A stretch of 16,958 nt of DNA, from positions 1-16,958 of the forward strand of contig CAAFLY010000287.1 in assembly GCA_900763885.1 (NCBI GenBank), read 5' to 3'. Shown in pieces: positions 5,055 through 12,120 of the stretch (positions are counted from its first letter, which is position 1; every line of letters begins with the position of its first letter). This stretch comes from Clostridia bacterium. GTDB taxonomy: Bacteria; Bacillota; Clostridia; Oscillospirales; CAG-272. The notes below the pieces were generated by a model. That model did not search any database. It worked only from the letters and a program-made list of their open reading frames with translations, and had not been told where the DNA came from. The position numbers and the translations under genes were made by a program.

Positions 5055-7952
5055 CTATCTCGCCCGAATCCCCACGTCGCTTGTGTCGATCGGCACAAAA
5101 CCAAGCTCCGTGACGGCGGGGGAAGCGGGATCGAGCGTGAAGTCGCCGTGGTCCGGATCGGCAAAGCGTGGATCGGCGACCACCACATCGCGGAAATACC
5201 CGCCCTTTTGCACGTCCGCCACGGACAGACCGTCTCCGCAGAACGGAGCGCCGGCGTAGTCCCAGATGAGATTGCCACGGTCCGTGAAATGGTATTCCTG
5301 CGGCGATTTCGCGTAGATGGGCTTGCCGCGCGTGACAAGGATGTTGCCGGTCAGCGTCAGCGAATTATGCTCCTCCCTGCGCGTGATCGTGAACGCACCG
5401 CCGTCGCCGAACGCGAATATGTTGTTGCGCACGATGTTGTCCCTGCCGTAGTGCTGGTGGAACGGCTGCTCGGTGAAATGGTAGCAGATGTTGTCCTCGA
5501 TTAAAATCCCCGTCGAGCCTTCATCCGGATAAATGCCCCAGCCGCCGTACCTGCGCGAACGGACGTCGTGGATGAGATTGCCGCGCAGGACCGTCCCCGG
5601 CTGCAGACCGAGCGTGTAGATGCCGCCCATATCGGAGAGCAGCCCCTTGCCGATGTCGTAGAGATGGTTCTTTTCGACAAGGATGTTCCGGGTCGCGTGC
5701 GGTTCGTAGCCCCAGCTCCAGCCGACGGAGATCGCCGTGTAGTAGCCGTCGTGGATCTCGTTGTGGGAGATCTCGCTGTCGTACAGATACCGCGCCAGGA
5801 TCCCGACGCCGTTGCGGTGTACCCTGCCATAGGATTCGATCAGGCAGTCGCGGATCACAATGTCGTGGGGGACCAGCACAAGATTCGGATCCGCCCGGTC
5901 GTGATCGGCATTGACCCCGGCGATCTGGATCCCGCCGCCGCCGATGTCCCGGAGTACGCAGTGGTCGAAGGTGATATGATCGAGCGCATTGTGCAGACAG
6001 ACGGCGTTGTTGCCGATGTGCGAAAAGACGCAGTCCCGGAACGTGATGTAGGAGGACATACGGAGGTTGACCGCCGCCGGGATGTCGTTTGCCGCCTGAC
6101 CGGTATGCCGCGCGGTGGTTTTCCAGTCGCTGCCGACAAAGGCGACGTTTTCAAAGACCACGGCAGGGGATTCCGCGGTGCCGTCCATGCCCGCGACAAA
6201 GAGCAGCTCGTCGAAATCGGACGCGAAGAGGGTGAAATCATCGATCGTCTCTCCGGCGCGCGGGATGTAGTAGAGCTTGCCTGTGGCGCGATCCGCGTAT
6301 ACCTCCCCCGGATTTTTGCCGAGCGATTCGTAGACGTTGTCGAGATAGTACGCTGCGCCTTTACCCGTTCCGCTCTCCTGCAGCGCCATGCCGGTGGTCG
6401 TCGTGAAGGTGATGGTGCGCGCGGCTTCGTCGATGGAGGCGATGGAGAGCCGCTCGTCGTTCCAGTAGTGGAACATACAGACCTGTACATCCTCGACGCG
6501 CGAGAGGGTCGGAATATCGCCCGCGCCGTAGATCATCGCGCCCGCACCCGCGTTGTACGGCTGATTGAACGGATCGTCCAGCCCCGGTACGCCTGTCGGA
6601 TACAGCTCCGTGCCGTCTGCGGGGTATCGCGGCCGGTTCAGTCGCGTGCCGTCTGCGGCGAAGAACTGATGCGCGTCCAGTCTCTCCCCGCGGACCGTCG
6701 GAATGTCCGCTTCCCATGCCGCGGCACCGTTGACGGTCGTCTCCCGGAATCCCGTGACGGGGACCCACGCCGCGAAGGCCGCCGGTACGGGATCGTCACA
6801 GACAAACCGGAGGTGTACGGAAAAATGGGGGGACAATTCGTTCTGCACAAGCGAGATCGGCTTCGACAGAAGATACATCCCGCCGTCGAGATGGACCGTG
6901 ACCTCTACGGGTTCCTTTTCCGCCGCCGCAGTGATCGCGGAGAGAACCTCCTCCATGGTGAAAAACGGATCCTCGCGCGTGCCGATCCCGCCCCTGTCTC
7001 CCATGCCGTGGGCCATGTAGTAATCGATGGTGCGGAATGTTGCCTTGCCTTCCAACATAATGGTGTCCTCCTCAATGGATGTGTTTTCCAGTGTGTTCAG
7101 AAAGTCATACAGGGTCGAAAGCCCGATGTTTGCGTTTGTGACGTCCGACGCGCGGATGCAGAGATCGCCCTTTTCCGTGTCCATGGCGATTGCGTAGCCG
7201 TCCGCGCCCTCGTCCGCGATGAATACAAACGCGTTCTCCGGACGGTATCCGGCGGCGCGGTAGTCCTTGACGGACAATTTCACGCCGGCGTTTTCAAGAA
7301 GATATTCCTGTAACCATATCGCGGACCCATAGAATACGGGATTTTCCGTAGGATACTGGATCGTCATCTCCGCGACGGGGGTATCGCCGACGGTCAGCGC
7401 CGCCAGAGGATACTCCGTTCTGCGGAAATACTCGAAATCCGCGCCATCCGCGTACGCACCGCCCACCGTGAGCACATTTTCGATAAACCAGTCCACGGCA
7501 TCGACGGTACTGTCCGCGCCTCCGCCGCGCAGAACGTATCGGTCGCCCGTTTTCGCACAGACGAAATCGCCGCAGAGCAGGGCGTCCGCGTATTTTTCGC
7601 TCTCCGGTCGATTGGTGCCGCCGATGAGGATCTCCTTTGTCCCCACAGGCACCGTTTCACCGCGGCCGACCCAGTCCGTCGTCAGCGTGAGGGACAGTCC
7701 CTGCTCGGCAAACCATTTGTGCATCCTCACACCGGAGGAAACCTCAAAATCGTGCTGAATATCGGGCCGGACGAGCTGAAAATCCGCAAAACGGGACAGG
7801 GCCTCCGGGATCTCCGGCACGGCAGATTCTTCATTTGTCTCCGCTTTCGGCGTGTCCGACTCTGTGACCTTCTCCGCGGCATGTTCACAGGCGGCAAGAG
7901 CGAGGAACAGCGCCAAAAGTGCGGCAAGGGCGATGCGAGGGAGGCGTTTCAT
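5055..7952 (-). CDS. Large right-handed beta-helix surface lipoprotein, glycosidase-like
   Basis: A 965-residue secreted lipoprotein with signal peptide and lipobox ALAAC (lipidated Cys22), then a Glu/Thr-rich linker to about 48. Two related segments follow at about 57-165 and 186-290. Each has a helix with an aromatic residue, a [EF]-[IV]-x-I-[GA] strand, and a final helix ending in xxFxxxxL. They resemble the small alpha/beta domains that precede catalytic domains in alpha-glucuronidase and hexosaminidase-type enzymes. From ~305 on is a parallel beta-helix: an entry region TREDPFFTMEEV and VTVHLDGGMY, then FFAADGTRLNRPRYP (430-444), then many N-x-[IV]-x-[DHN] coils. SDMGGIYTLG (Asp774) and YPDEGSTG (Asp810, Glu811) match conserved patches of GH141/GH120-like helices and are candidate acidic catalytic residues. 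AAAGGAG lies nine bases before the ATG, and the gene starts 22 bases after the CapA stop, so it is co-transcribed. The substrate is unknown, probably a plant or host glycan. Confidence 0.85.
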   Translation of the reverse strand: MKRLPRIALAALLALFLALAACEHAAEKVTESDTPKAETNEESAVPEIPEALSRFADFQLVRPDIQHDFEVSSGVRMHKWFAEQGLSLTLTTDWVGRGETVPVGTKEILIGGTNRPESEKYADALLCGDFVCAKTGDRYVLRGGGADSTVDAVDWFIENVLTVGGAYADGADFEYFRRTEYPLAALTVGDTPVAEMTIQYPTENPVFYGSAIWLQEYLLENAGVKLSVKDYRAAGYRPENAFVFIADEGADGYAIAMDTEKGDLCIRASDVTNANIGLSTLYDFLNTLENTSIEEDTIMLEGKATFRTIDYYMAHGMGDRGGIGTREDPFFTMEEVLSAITAAAEKEPVEVTVHLDGGMYLLSKPISLVQNELSPHFSVHLRFVCDDPVPAAFAAWVPVTGFRETTVNGAAAWEADIPTVRGERLDAHQFFAADGTRLNRPRYPADGTELYPTGVPGLDDPFNQPYNAGAGAMIYGAGDIPTLSRVEDVQVCMFHYWNDERLSIASIDEAARTITFTTTTGMALQESGTGKGAAYYLDNVYESLGKNPGEVYADRATGKLYYIPRAGETIDDFTLFASDFDELLFVAGMDGTAESPAVVFENVAFVGSDWKTTARHTGQAANDIPAAVNLRMSSYITFRDCVFSHIGNNAVCLHNALDHITFDHCVLRDIGGGGIQIAGVNADHDRADPNLVLVPHDIVIRDCLIESYGRVHRNGVGILARYLYDSEISHNEIHDGYYTAISVGWSWGYEPHATRNILVEKNHLYDIGKGLLSDMGGIYTLGLQPGTVLRGNLIHDVRSRRYGGWGIYPDEGSTGILIEDNICYHFTEQPFHQHYGRDNIVRNNIFAFGDGGAFTITRREEHNSLTLTGNILVTRGKPIYAKSPQEYHFTDRGNLIWDYAGAPFCGDGLSVADVQKGGYFRDVVVADPRFADPDHGDFTLDPASPAVTELGFVPIDTSDVGIRAR

Positions 7953-7974
7953 GACAGATGGCTCCTTTCAGAGG

Positions 7975-9267
7975 CTAATCCAGCAGATCGTCCGGCAGAA
8001 ACTGCGCGTCGATCACGTTTTTCGTCATCCTGCGCGCCTCGTCCGGCGTGAGGGTGTAGCCGCTCAATTGCGTGCCGTGGGTGGCGGCGATTTCGGCGGT
8101 GTAGTCCTCCAGATAGTAGAGATGGGTGTCGTACCAGTTCATGCCGTAGTAGAATACGGTCGGGATCCACTCCACCGATGCCGGGACCAGTCCGCCCTCC
8201 CCGTCGCCCTCAATGTGGAAGGACAGCAGTCCCCCGACGGCATTCATCGGACGCGCCATCCCGGAGATGAAATTGCCGAGCGAATAGGCGCACAGCGTCT
8301 GTCCCCGGTCCGTTTCGATCCATTCGATGGGCTGGATGGAGTGCGAGTGGTGGCCGAGGATCACATCCGCCCCGGCATCCGCGATCCGCTGCGCGAGGTA
8401 TTTCTGCTCGTCGGTCGGCGTATGGGTGTTCTCCAGCCCCCAGTGGATGGACACGATCACAAAATCCACAGCTTCCCGGGCAGCGCGGACCTCGCGGTCG
8501 ATCCGTTCCGTGTCGATATAGGGAATGTCGATCGGCGAGGACGCTTTTTTGACGATCCCGTTTGTGCCGTAGGTGTAGGAGAGCATACCGATTGTGATGC
8601 CCTCGTTTGTTGTGAGGGTGCGCAGGACGGCGGCGTCCGCTTCGTCATAAAACGCGCCGAGGAGCAGAACCGGCTGGGTGTGCCAGAAATCCATCGTGTC
8701 GGACAGCCCCTGCGTACCCATGTCGAGCATATGATTGTTCGCGATGTTCACAATGTCAAACCCGAGCGAGACCAGATCGAGCCCGAGCTGTCTCGGCGAA
8801 TTGAAGCAGGGATAGCCGGAATAGCCGTAGGCCGCACCCGCCATGACCGTTTCCTGATTGATAAAGGCGTAATCGGCGGCGGCGATCCGATCCGCGACAT
8901 CGCTGTAGACGGGAAGAAAATCGTACTCCTTGTCGGCGCTCCCGCGGGCTTTCGCGTCCATATAGATATTCGGGTGGATGAGGTTGTCCCCGGCGGCGAT
9001 GAAGGAGATGTCCACACCGAGATACGGATCGGTCAGCTCTGTCGTCTCCAGCGGCGCGCTTGTCTCATCGGGCAGGACCGTTCTGTCCGGCAGGGGGATC
9101 CCGCCGTCGGAATACGCTGCCGTTTCCCGCGATACGCCTAAGGACGGTCTGGCCGGCGTCGTTTCGCTGCCATCCGCGTTCCGGAAATGGAGACAGCCGG
9201 AGAGGGAGACGGCGGAGAGACAGAGGAGCGCGGCGATCCGTCGGAGAAGCCTGTGGTTATTTTCCAT
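7975..9267 (-). CDS. CapA-family (poly-gamma-glutamate biosynthesis type) lipoprotein
   Basis: A 430-residue lipoprotein: short basic N-terminus, hydrophobic segment, lipobox LSGC with Cys25, and a Thr/Pro-rich linker to about residue 82. The rest is the calcineurin-like CapA fold with its motifs in order: AAGDNLIH (92-99), NQET (137-140), NIANNH (174-179), SIHWG (273-277), GHHSH (305-309) and YSLGNF (328-333). The family includes CapA/PgsA of poly-gamma-glutamate capsule systems, but many clostridial members stand alone with unknown roles. No CapB or CapC partner is present, so capsule synthesis is not supported; a surface phosphatase or polymer-modifying role is possible. The start overlaps the last 11 bases of nrdR and has its own GAAGGA about nine bases before the ATG, which implies translational coupling. 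Confidence 0.9.
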   Translation of the reverse strand: MENNHRLLRRIAALLCLSAVSLSGCLHFRNADGSETTPARPSLGVSRETAAYSDGGIPLPDRTVLPDETSAPLETTELTDPYLGVDISFIAAGDNLIHPNIYMDAKARGSADKEYDFLPVYSDVADRIAAADYAFINQETVMAGAAYGYSGYPCFNSPRQLGLDLVSLGFDIVNIANNHMLDMGTQGLSDTMDFWHTQPVLLLGAFYDEADAAVLRTLTTNEGITIGMLSYTYGTNGIVKKASSPIDIPYIDTERIDREVRAAREAVDFVIVSIHWGLENTHTPTDEQKYLAQRIADAGADVILGHHSHSIQPIEWIETDRGQTLCAYSLGNFISGMARPMNAVGGLLSFHIEGDGEGGLVPASVEWIPTVFYYGMNWYDTHLYYLEDYTAEIAATHGTQLSGYTLTPDEARRMTKNVIDAQFLPDDLLD

Positions 9268-9727
9268 GGCGGGGATCCTTCGTGCCGTCGTTTTTCAACT
9301 CGGAGATCTCCTTGACAAACGCGTCGATGTCCTTGAATTCGCGGTGCACGGAGGCGAAACGCACGTATGCCACGGTGTCCAGCTCCCGCAGCCGTTCCAT
9401 CGCCATTTCCCCGATCTTCTGGGACGAGATCTCCCGCCGCATGCTGTTGTAGAGCGCGGACTCAATATCGTTTACGACCGCCTCCGCGTTGACGGGCCGC
9501 TTCTGGCACGCCTTCAGAAGACCGGTGAGCAGCTTGTTTTTGTCAAACAGCTCCCTGGTGCCGTCTTTTTTCAAAACGACCGGCTGATACACGTCGATGA
9601 CCTCATAGGTGGTAAAGCGCATATGACAGTCTAAGCATTCCCGGCGGCGGCGGATCGAGTTGTTTTCCTCCACGGGCCGGGAATCGATGACCTTGCTTTC
9701 ATGGGAACCGCAGGAAGGGCATTTCAT
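9257..9727 (-). CDS. nrdR: NrdR, ATP-cone repressor of ribonucleotide reductase genes
   Basis: A 156-residue protein matching NrdR throughout. NrdR is a zinc-ribbon DNA-binding repressor that senses ATP/dATP and controls ribonucleotide reductase genes. The zinc ribbon uses Cys3, Cys6, Cys31 and Cys34 (CPSC and CLDC), with the typical basic SIRRRRECLDC stretch. FTTYE leads into the ATP-cone at about 49-139, which starts VVLKKDGTRELFDKNKL and includes VAYVRFASVHREFKD. The start at 9727 fits the conserved MKCPSCG beginning and has AAAGGAG seven bases upstream; the frame continues to 9790 but no upstream start is needed. It is the first gene of an operon with the CapA-like and beta-helix lipoproteins. 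No ribonucleotide reductase gene is in the window. Confidence 0.97.
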   Translation of the reverse strand: MKCPSCGSHESKVIDSRPVEENNSIRRRRECLDCHMRFTTYEVIDVYQPVVLKKDGTRELFDKNKLLTGLLKACQKRPVNAEAVVNDIESALYNSMRREISSQKIGEMAMERLRELDTVAYVRFASVHREFKDIDAFVKEISELKNDGTKDPRHGK

Positions 9728-9745
9728 AGGCGAACTCCTTTGTAG

Positions 9746-9763
9746 CCGTATGCAAAAATACGG
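9746..9763 (-). promoter_or_regulatory. Hairpin in the nrdR leader
   Basis: CCGTAT and ATACGG (9746-9751 and 9758-9763) form a 6-bp stem with a 6-nt loop, four bases before the AAAGGAG ribosome binding site. It is the third leader in this window with a stem right before the ribosome binding site. It is short, and its function is unknown. Confidence 0.4.
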
Positions 9764-9767
9764 TATT

Positions 9768-9777
9768 CTATATATAG
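9768..9777. promoter_or_regulatory. NrdR-box-like palindrome at the nrdR transcription start
   Basis: CTATATATAG is a perfect 10-bp palindrome that matches the core of the known NrdR box (C-W-ATATAT-W-G within aCAC...GTGt). The outer bases of the consensus are not matched well. It lies just downstream of the -10 element, over the likely start point near 9774, where a bound repressor would block transcription. A second box at the usual 31-32 bp spacing was not found. Simple A/T-richness is the alternative. Confidence 0.4.
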
Positions 9778-9780
9778 GAA

Positions 9781-9809
9781 AGTATAGCATGAATACGGGG
9801 GGATGTCAA
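9781..9809 (-). promoter_or_regulatory. Strong promoter of the nrdR-CapA-beta-helix operon
   Basis: On the minus strand TTGACA (9804-9809), a 17-nt spacer and TATACT (9781-9786) preceded by TGC, an extended -10. Only one base is off consensus across both hexamers. It reads away from the DUF362 promoter at 9934-9962; the ~125 bases between the two hold no gene. Confidence 0.9.
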
Positions 9810-9933
9810 GCGATTTCCGAAAGAAAACGATGCCTGTCCGGAAGTTGACGATTTGTGTGCGCGCTGCCGACAGAATGTGACCGCGGTATGAACATCGGAC
9901 CAGCAGCCACTTCCGATTTGCCGAAAATGTCTA

Positions 9934-9962
9934 TTGCACTTTGCCGGGTTTTGTGGTATACT
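9934..9962 (+). promoter_or_regulatory. Promoter of the DUF362-ispE-GNAT operon
   Basis: TTGCAC (9934-9939), a 17-nt spacer and TATACT (9957-9962) preceded by TGG, an extended -10. Transcription would start near 9969, which rules out the in-frame ATG at 9941 and supports the start at 10004. Confidence 0.75.
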
Positions 9963-10003
9963 CTATAGTAACATATTATGCCTATATCAAAAGAGAACCA
10001 TAC

Positions 10004-11164
10004 ATGACTACGAATCTTGTTTCCCGCGCGTACTGTCCCACCTACGACGAGGACGCGGCACGCGCTGCGCTGACCGGACTGCTCGCGGCGATTTCTGTCG
10101 GCGAGGCGGATATACGCGGCAGAAAAATCCTCATCAAGCCGAATCTTGTGATGGCGAAAAAGCCGGAATTCGCGGCGACGACCCATCCGGTCCTGCTCAC
10201 GGCGCTGGCGAAGCTTCTTGCGGACTGGAACGCCGCGTCGATCGTGGTGGCGGACAGCTGCGGCGGACCGTACAACAGCGCGAATATGCACGCCGTCTAC
10301 CACGCCTGCGGTCTGGACGGACTGCGCGCGCTTCCCGGCGTGACGCTCAACGAGGATTTTTCGTTCGAGAGCGTGACCTTCCCCGGCAAACGGCTCCATG
10401 GCTGCAACATCATAAAGCCCGCGCTGGAATGCGATGTGTGCGTCGATTTCTGCAAGCTCAAAACGCACGGTCTGACCGGTCTTTCCGCGGCGACAAAGAA
10501 TCTCTTCGGACTGGTCCCCGGCGTGGAAAAATTCTCCCTGCACGCCGCCAATCCGCGCCTCGACGATTTCTCCGCCATGCTCGTGGATCTGAACGAGATG
10601 CTGCGCGCCCGCTGTCGGGTGATCGCGATCTGTGACGGCATTGTCGGCATGGAGGGGGACGGCCCGACCCACGGCACTCCGACAGCGGCGGGGATCCTGC
10701 TCGCGTCGGAATCCACCTACGCGCTGGATGTGGCGGCGGAGCACCATATCGGCTGCACGACCCCGGTCCTCTATCTCGACGAGGCGGCGGCGCGCGGACT
10801 GGTGGAGAGGGACTACGAAAAGCTGACCATTCGTACCGTGACGGAGCGTGTGCCGGAGAAAATGACGTTTGCCTCCCCGGCCGCGGCTGCCAATCGGTTT
10901 CTCAAAAATCTCTCCGGCATCGGCGGCGGCAGATTCGCGGAATTTTTCGCGGCAAAACCACGGATTCTCCGGGACAAGTGCGTCGGCTGCGGCGTATGCG
11001 TGCGCTCCTGTCCGGCGAAAACGATCGTGCTGCGGGAGAAAAACGGCAGAAAAACGGCGCATATCGCGAAAAAAGACTGCATCCGGTGCTACTGCTGTCA
11101 GGAGCTGTGTCCGATAGGCGCCGTGGAGATACACGAAAACCCGATCATTGGGCGTATCCATTGA
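10004..11164 (+). CDS. DUF362 protein with C-terminal two-cluster ferredoxin domain
   Basis: A 386-residue, probably cytoplasmic iron-sulfur protein. Residues ~1-290 are a DUF362 domain: ILIKPNLV (42-49), a VVADSCGGPYNS patch (81-92), DVCVDFCKLKTHGLTGLSAATKNLFG (144-169), and ICDGIVGMEGDGPTHGTP (209-226). Residues ~320-380 form a bacterial ferredoxin with two CxxCxxCxxxC sets: Cys326/329/332/336 and Cys359/362/365/369, each followed by P, as in 2[4Fe-4S] ferredoxins. DUF362 proteins have no firm general function; the fusion implies electron transfer to a substrate or cofactor bound by the DUF362 part. The frame is open from 9941, but that ATG lies upstream of the -10 element. The ribosome binding site for 10004 is weak (AAGAGA). 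It leads an operon with ispE 55 bases downstream. Confidence 0.88.
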   Translation: MTTNLVSRAYCPTYDEDAARAALTGLLAAISVGEADIRGRKILIKPNLVMAKKPEFAATTHPVLLTALAKLLADWNAASIVVADSCGGPYNSANMHAVYHACGLDGLRALPGVTLNEDFSFESVTFPGKRLHGCNIIKPALECDVCVDFCKLKTHGLTGLSAATKNLFGLVPGVEKFSLHAANPRLDDFSAMLVDLNEMLRARCRVIAICDGIVGMEGDGPTHGTPTAAGILLASESTYALDVAAEHHIGCTTPVLYLDEAAARGLVERDYEKLTIRTVTERVPEKMTFASPAAAANRFLKNLSGIGGGRFAEFFAAKPRILRDKCVGCGVCVRSCPAKTIVLREKNGRKTAHIAKKDCIRCYCCQELCPIGAVEIHENPIIGRIH

Positions 11165-11219
11165 GGAGATGTGCCGCGCGTTCCCCTGAGACGGACGGCG
11201 GCTTATACGAACAGATAAT

Positions 11220-12089
11220 ATGAAGAGTACGAAAAAAGCGTATGCCAAGATCAACCTCTATCTCGACGTGATGGCGAAGCGGGAGGACGGATACCACGAC
11301 ATCAAAAGCGTGATGCTCCAGGTCGGTCTTTACGACGAGGTGACGGTGGAGCGGGACGGCGGTGCGGACATCCGCCTGCTCGATCTGTGCGGTGAGCTGC
11401 CGGACGGGGAGGAAAACATCGCCTACCGCTGCGCTGACGCGTTTTTGCGCCATTACGATCTGCGCGAGGGGGTGTCGATCCGGCTGAAAAAGCGGATTCC
11501 CATCGCGGCGGGACTGGGCGGCGGAAGCTCGGACGGCGCGGCGGTGCTTTCCGCCATGGCGGAGCTGTTTGCCGATACGATCCCGACCGATCTCGATACC
11601 CTGTGCGCCATCGGGAGTACGGTCGGCGCGGATATTCCGTTCTGCATCGTGGGCGGATGCGCGAAAACGCTGGGGATCGGCGACCGGATCACCCCGCTCG
11701 ATTACCGCCCCCGGTACACGATCGTTCTGGCGCGCGGCGGTGAGGGCGTATCGACGCCGCAGGCATATCGGCTGCTGGACAAGCGGTACGGCGATTCTCT
11801 CGCGTCGGATTTCGGCGATTTCGAGGGCTTTCTCGCCTCTCTTGCCCATGACGACCGACTGCCGCGGCATATGCACAACACCTTTGAGAGCGTGATCCTG
11901 CCCCTCCATCCGGAAGCCGCGCACATCCACCGACTGCTCCGGGACAAGGGCGGCGTTCCTCTGATGAGCGGGAGCGGCCCCACCGTGTTCGGCCTGTTTG
12001 ACGATCCGGAAAAGGCGCGCGCGGCATACGAAACGCTTGTGGAGGAGGGCACGGAGGCGTATCTCACAGGCGCGATCGCACGCATTTGA
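11220..12089 (+). CDS. ispE: 4-diphosphocytidyl-2-C-methyl-D-erythritol kinase (IspE)
   Basis: A 289-residue GHMP-family kinase that phosphorylates CDP-methylerythritol at the 2-hydroxyl with ATP, the fourth enzyme of the MEP isoprenoid pathway in the cytoplasm. The motifs are all present: AYAKINLYLDV at the start (catalytic Lys10), the glycine-rich ATP loop PIAAGLGGGSSDGAA (94-108), VGADIPF with catalytic Asp138, and the C-terminal GHMP motif LMSGSGPTVFGLF (248-260). The length is normal. The start fits the family's N-terminus, but no clear Shine-Dalgarno sequence lies before the ATG at 11220, so initiation may be weak or leaderless-like within the operon. It follows the DUF362 gene by 55 bases and precedes the acetyltransferase by 31. 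Confidence 0.96.
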   Translation: MKSTKKAYAKINLYLDVMAKREDGYHDIKSVMLQVGLYDEVTVERDGGADIRLLDLCGELPDGEENIAYRCADAFLRHYDLREGVSIRLKKRIPIAAGLGGGSSDGAAVLSAMAELFADTIPTDLDTLCAIGSTVGADIPFCIVGGCAKTLGIGDRITPLDYRPRYTIVLARGGEGVSTPQAYRLLDKRYGDSLASDFGDFEGFLASLAHDDRLPRHMHNTFESVILPLHPEAAHIHRLLRDKGGVPLMSGSGPTVFGLFDDPEKARAAYETLVEEGTEAYLTGAIARI

Positions 12090-12120
12090 CCAATTTCCAT
12101 CCGAAAGGAGTTCATGCGAT

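Noticed and set aside
5568..7313. 581-codon open frame on the plus strand opposite the beta-helix gene
   Set aside because: The protein is rich in Arg, Val and Asp with no recognisable family, lacks a good ribosome binding site, and mirrors the GC-rich codon structure of the minus-strand gene.
7975..9267. Capsule (poly-gamma-glutamate) locus
   Set aside because: Only the CapA-like protein is present. CapB, CapC and CapE-type genes are missing, and the protein is a lipoprotein in a different operon context.
9810..9933. Small gene or RNA in the divergent nrdR/DUF362 gap
   Set aside because: No start codon with a ribosome binding site, no stable stem and no promoter pointing into it; it is simply the space between back-to-back promoters.
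9806..11254. 482-codon minus-strand open frame opposite the DUF362 gene
   Set aside because: The DUF362 and ferredoxin motifs on the plus strand are clear. The minus frame has an Arg/His/Ala-rich shadow composition and overlaps promoters of both strands.
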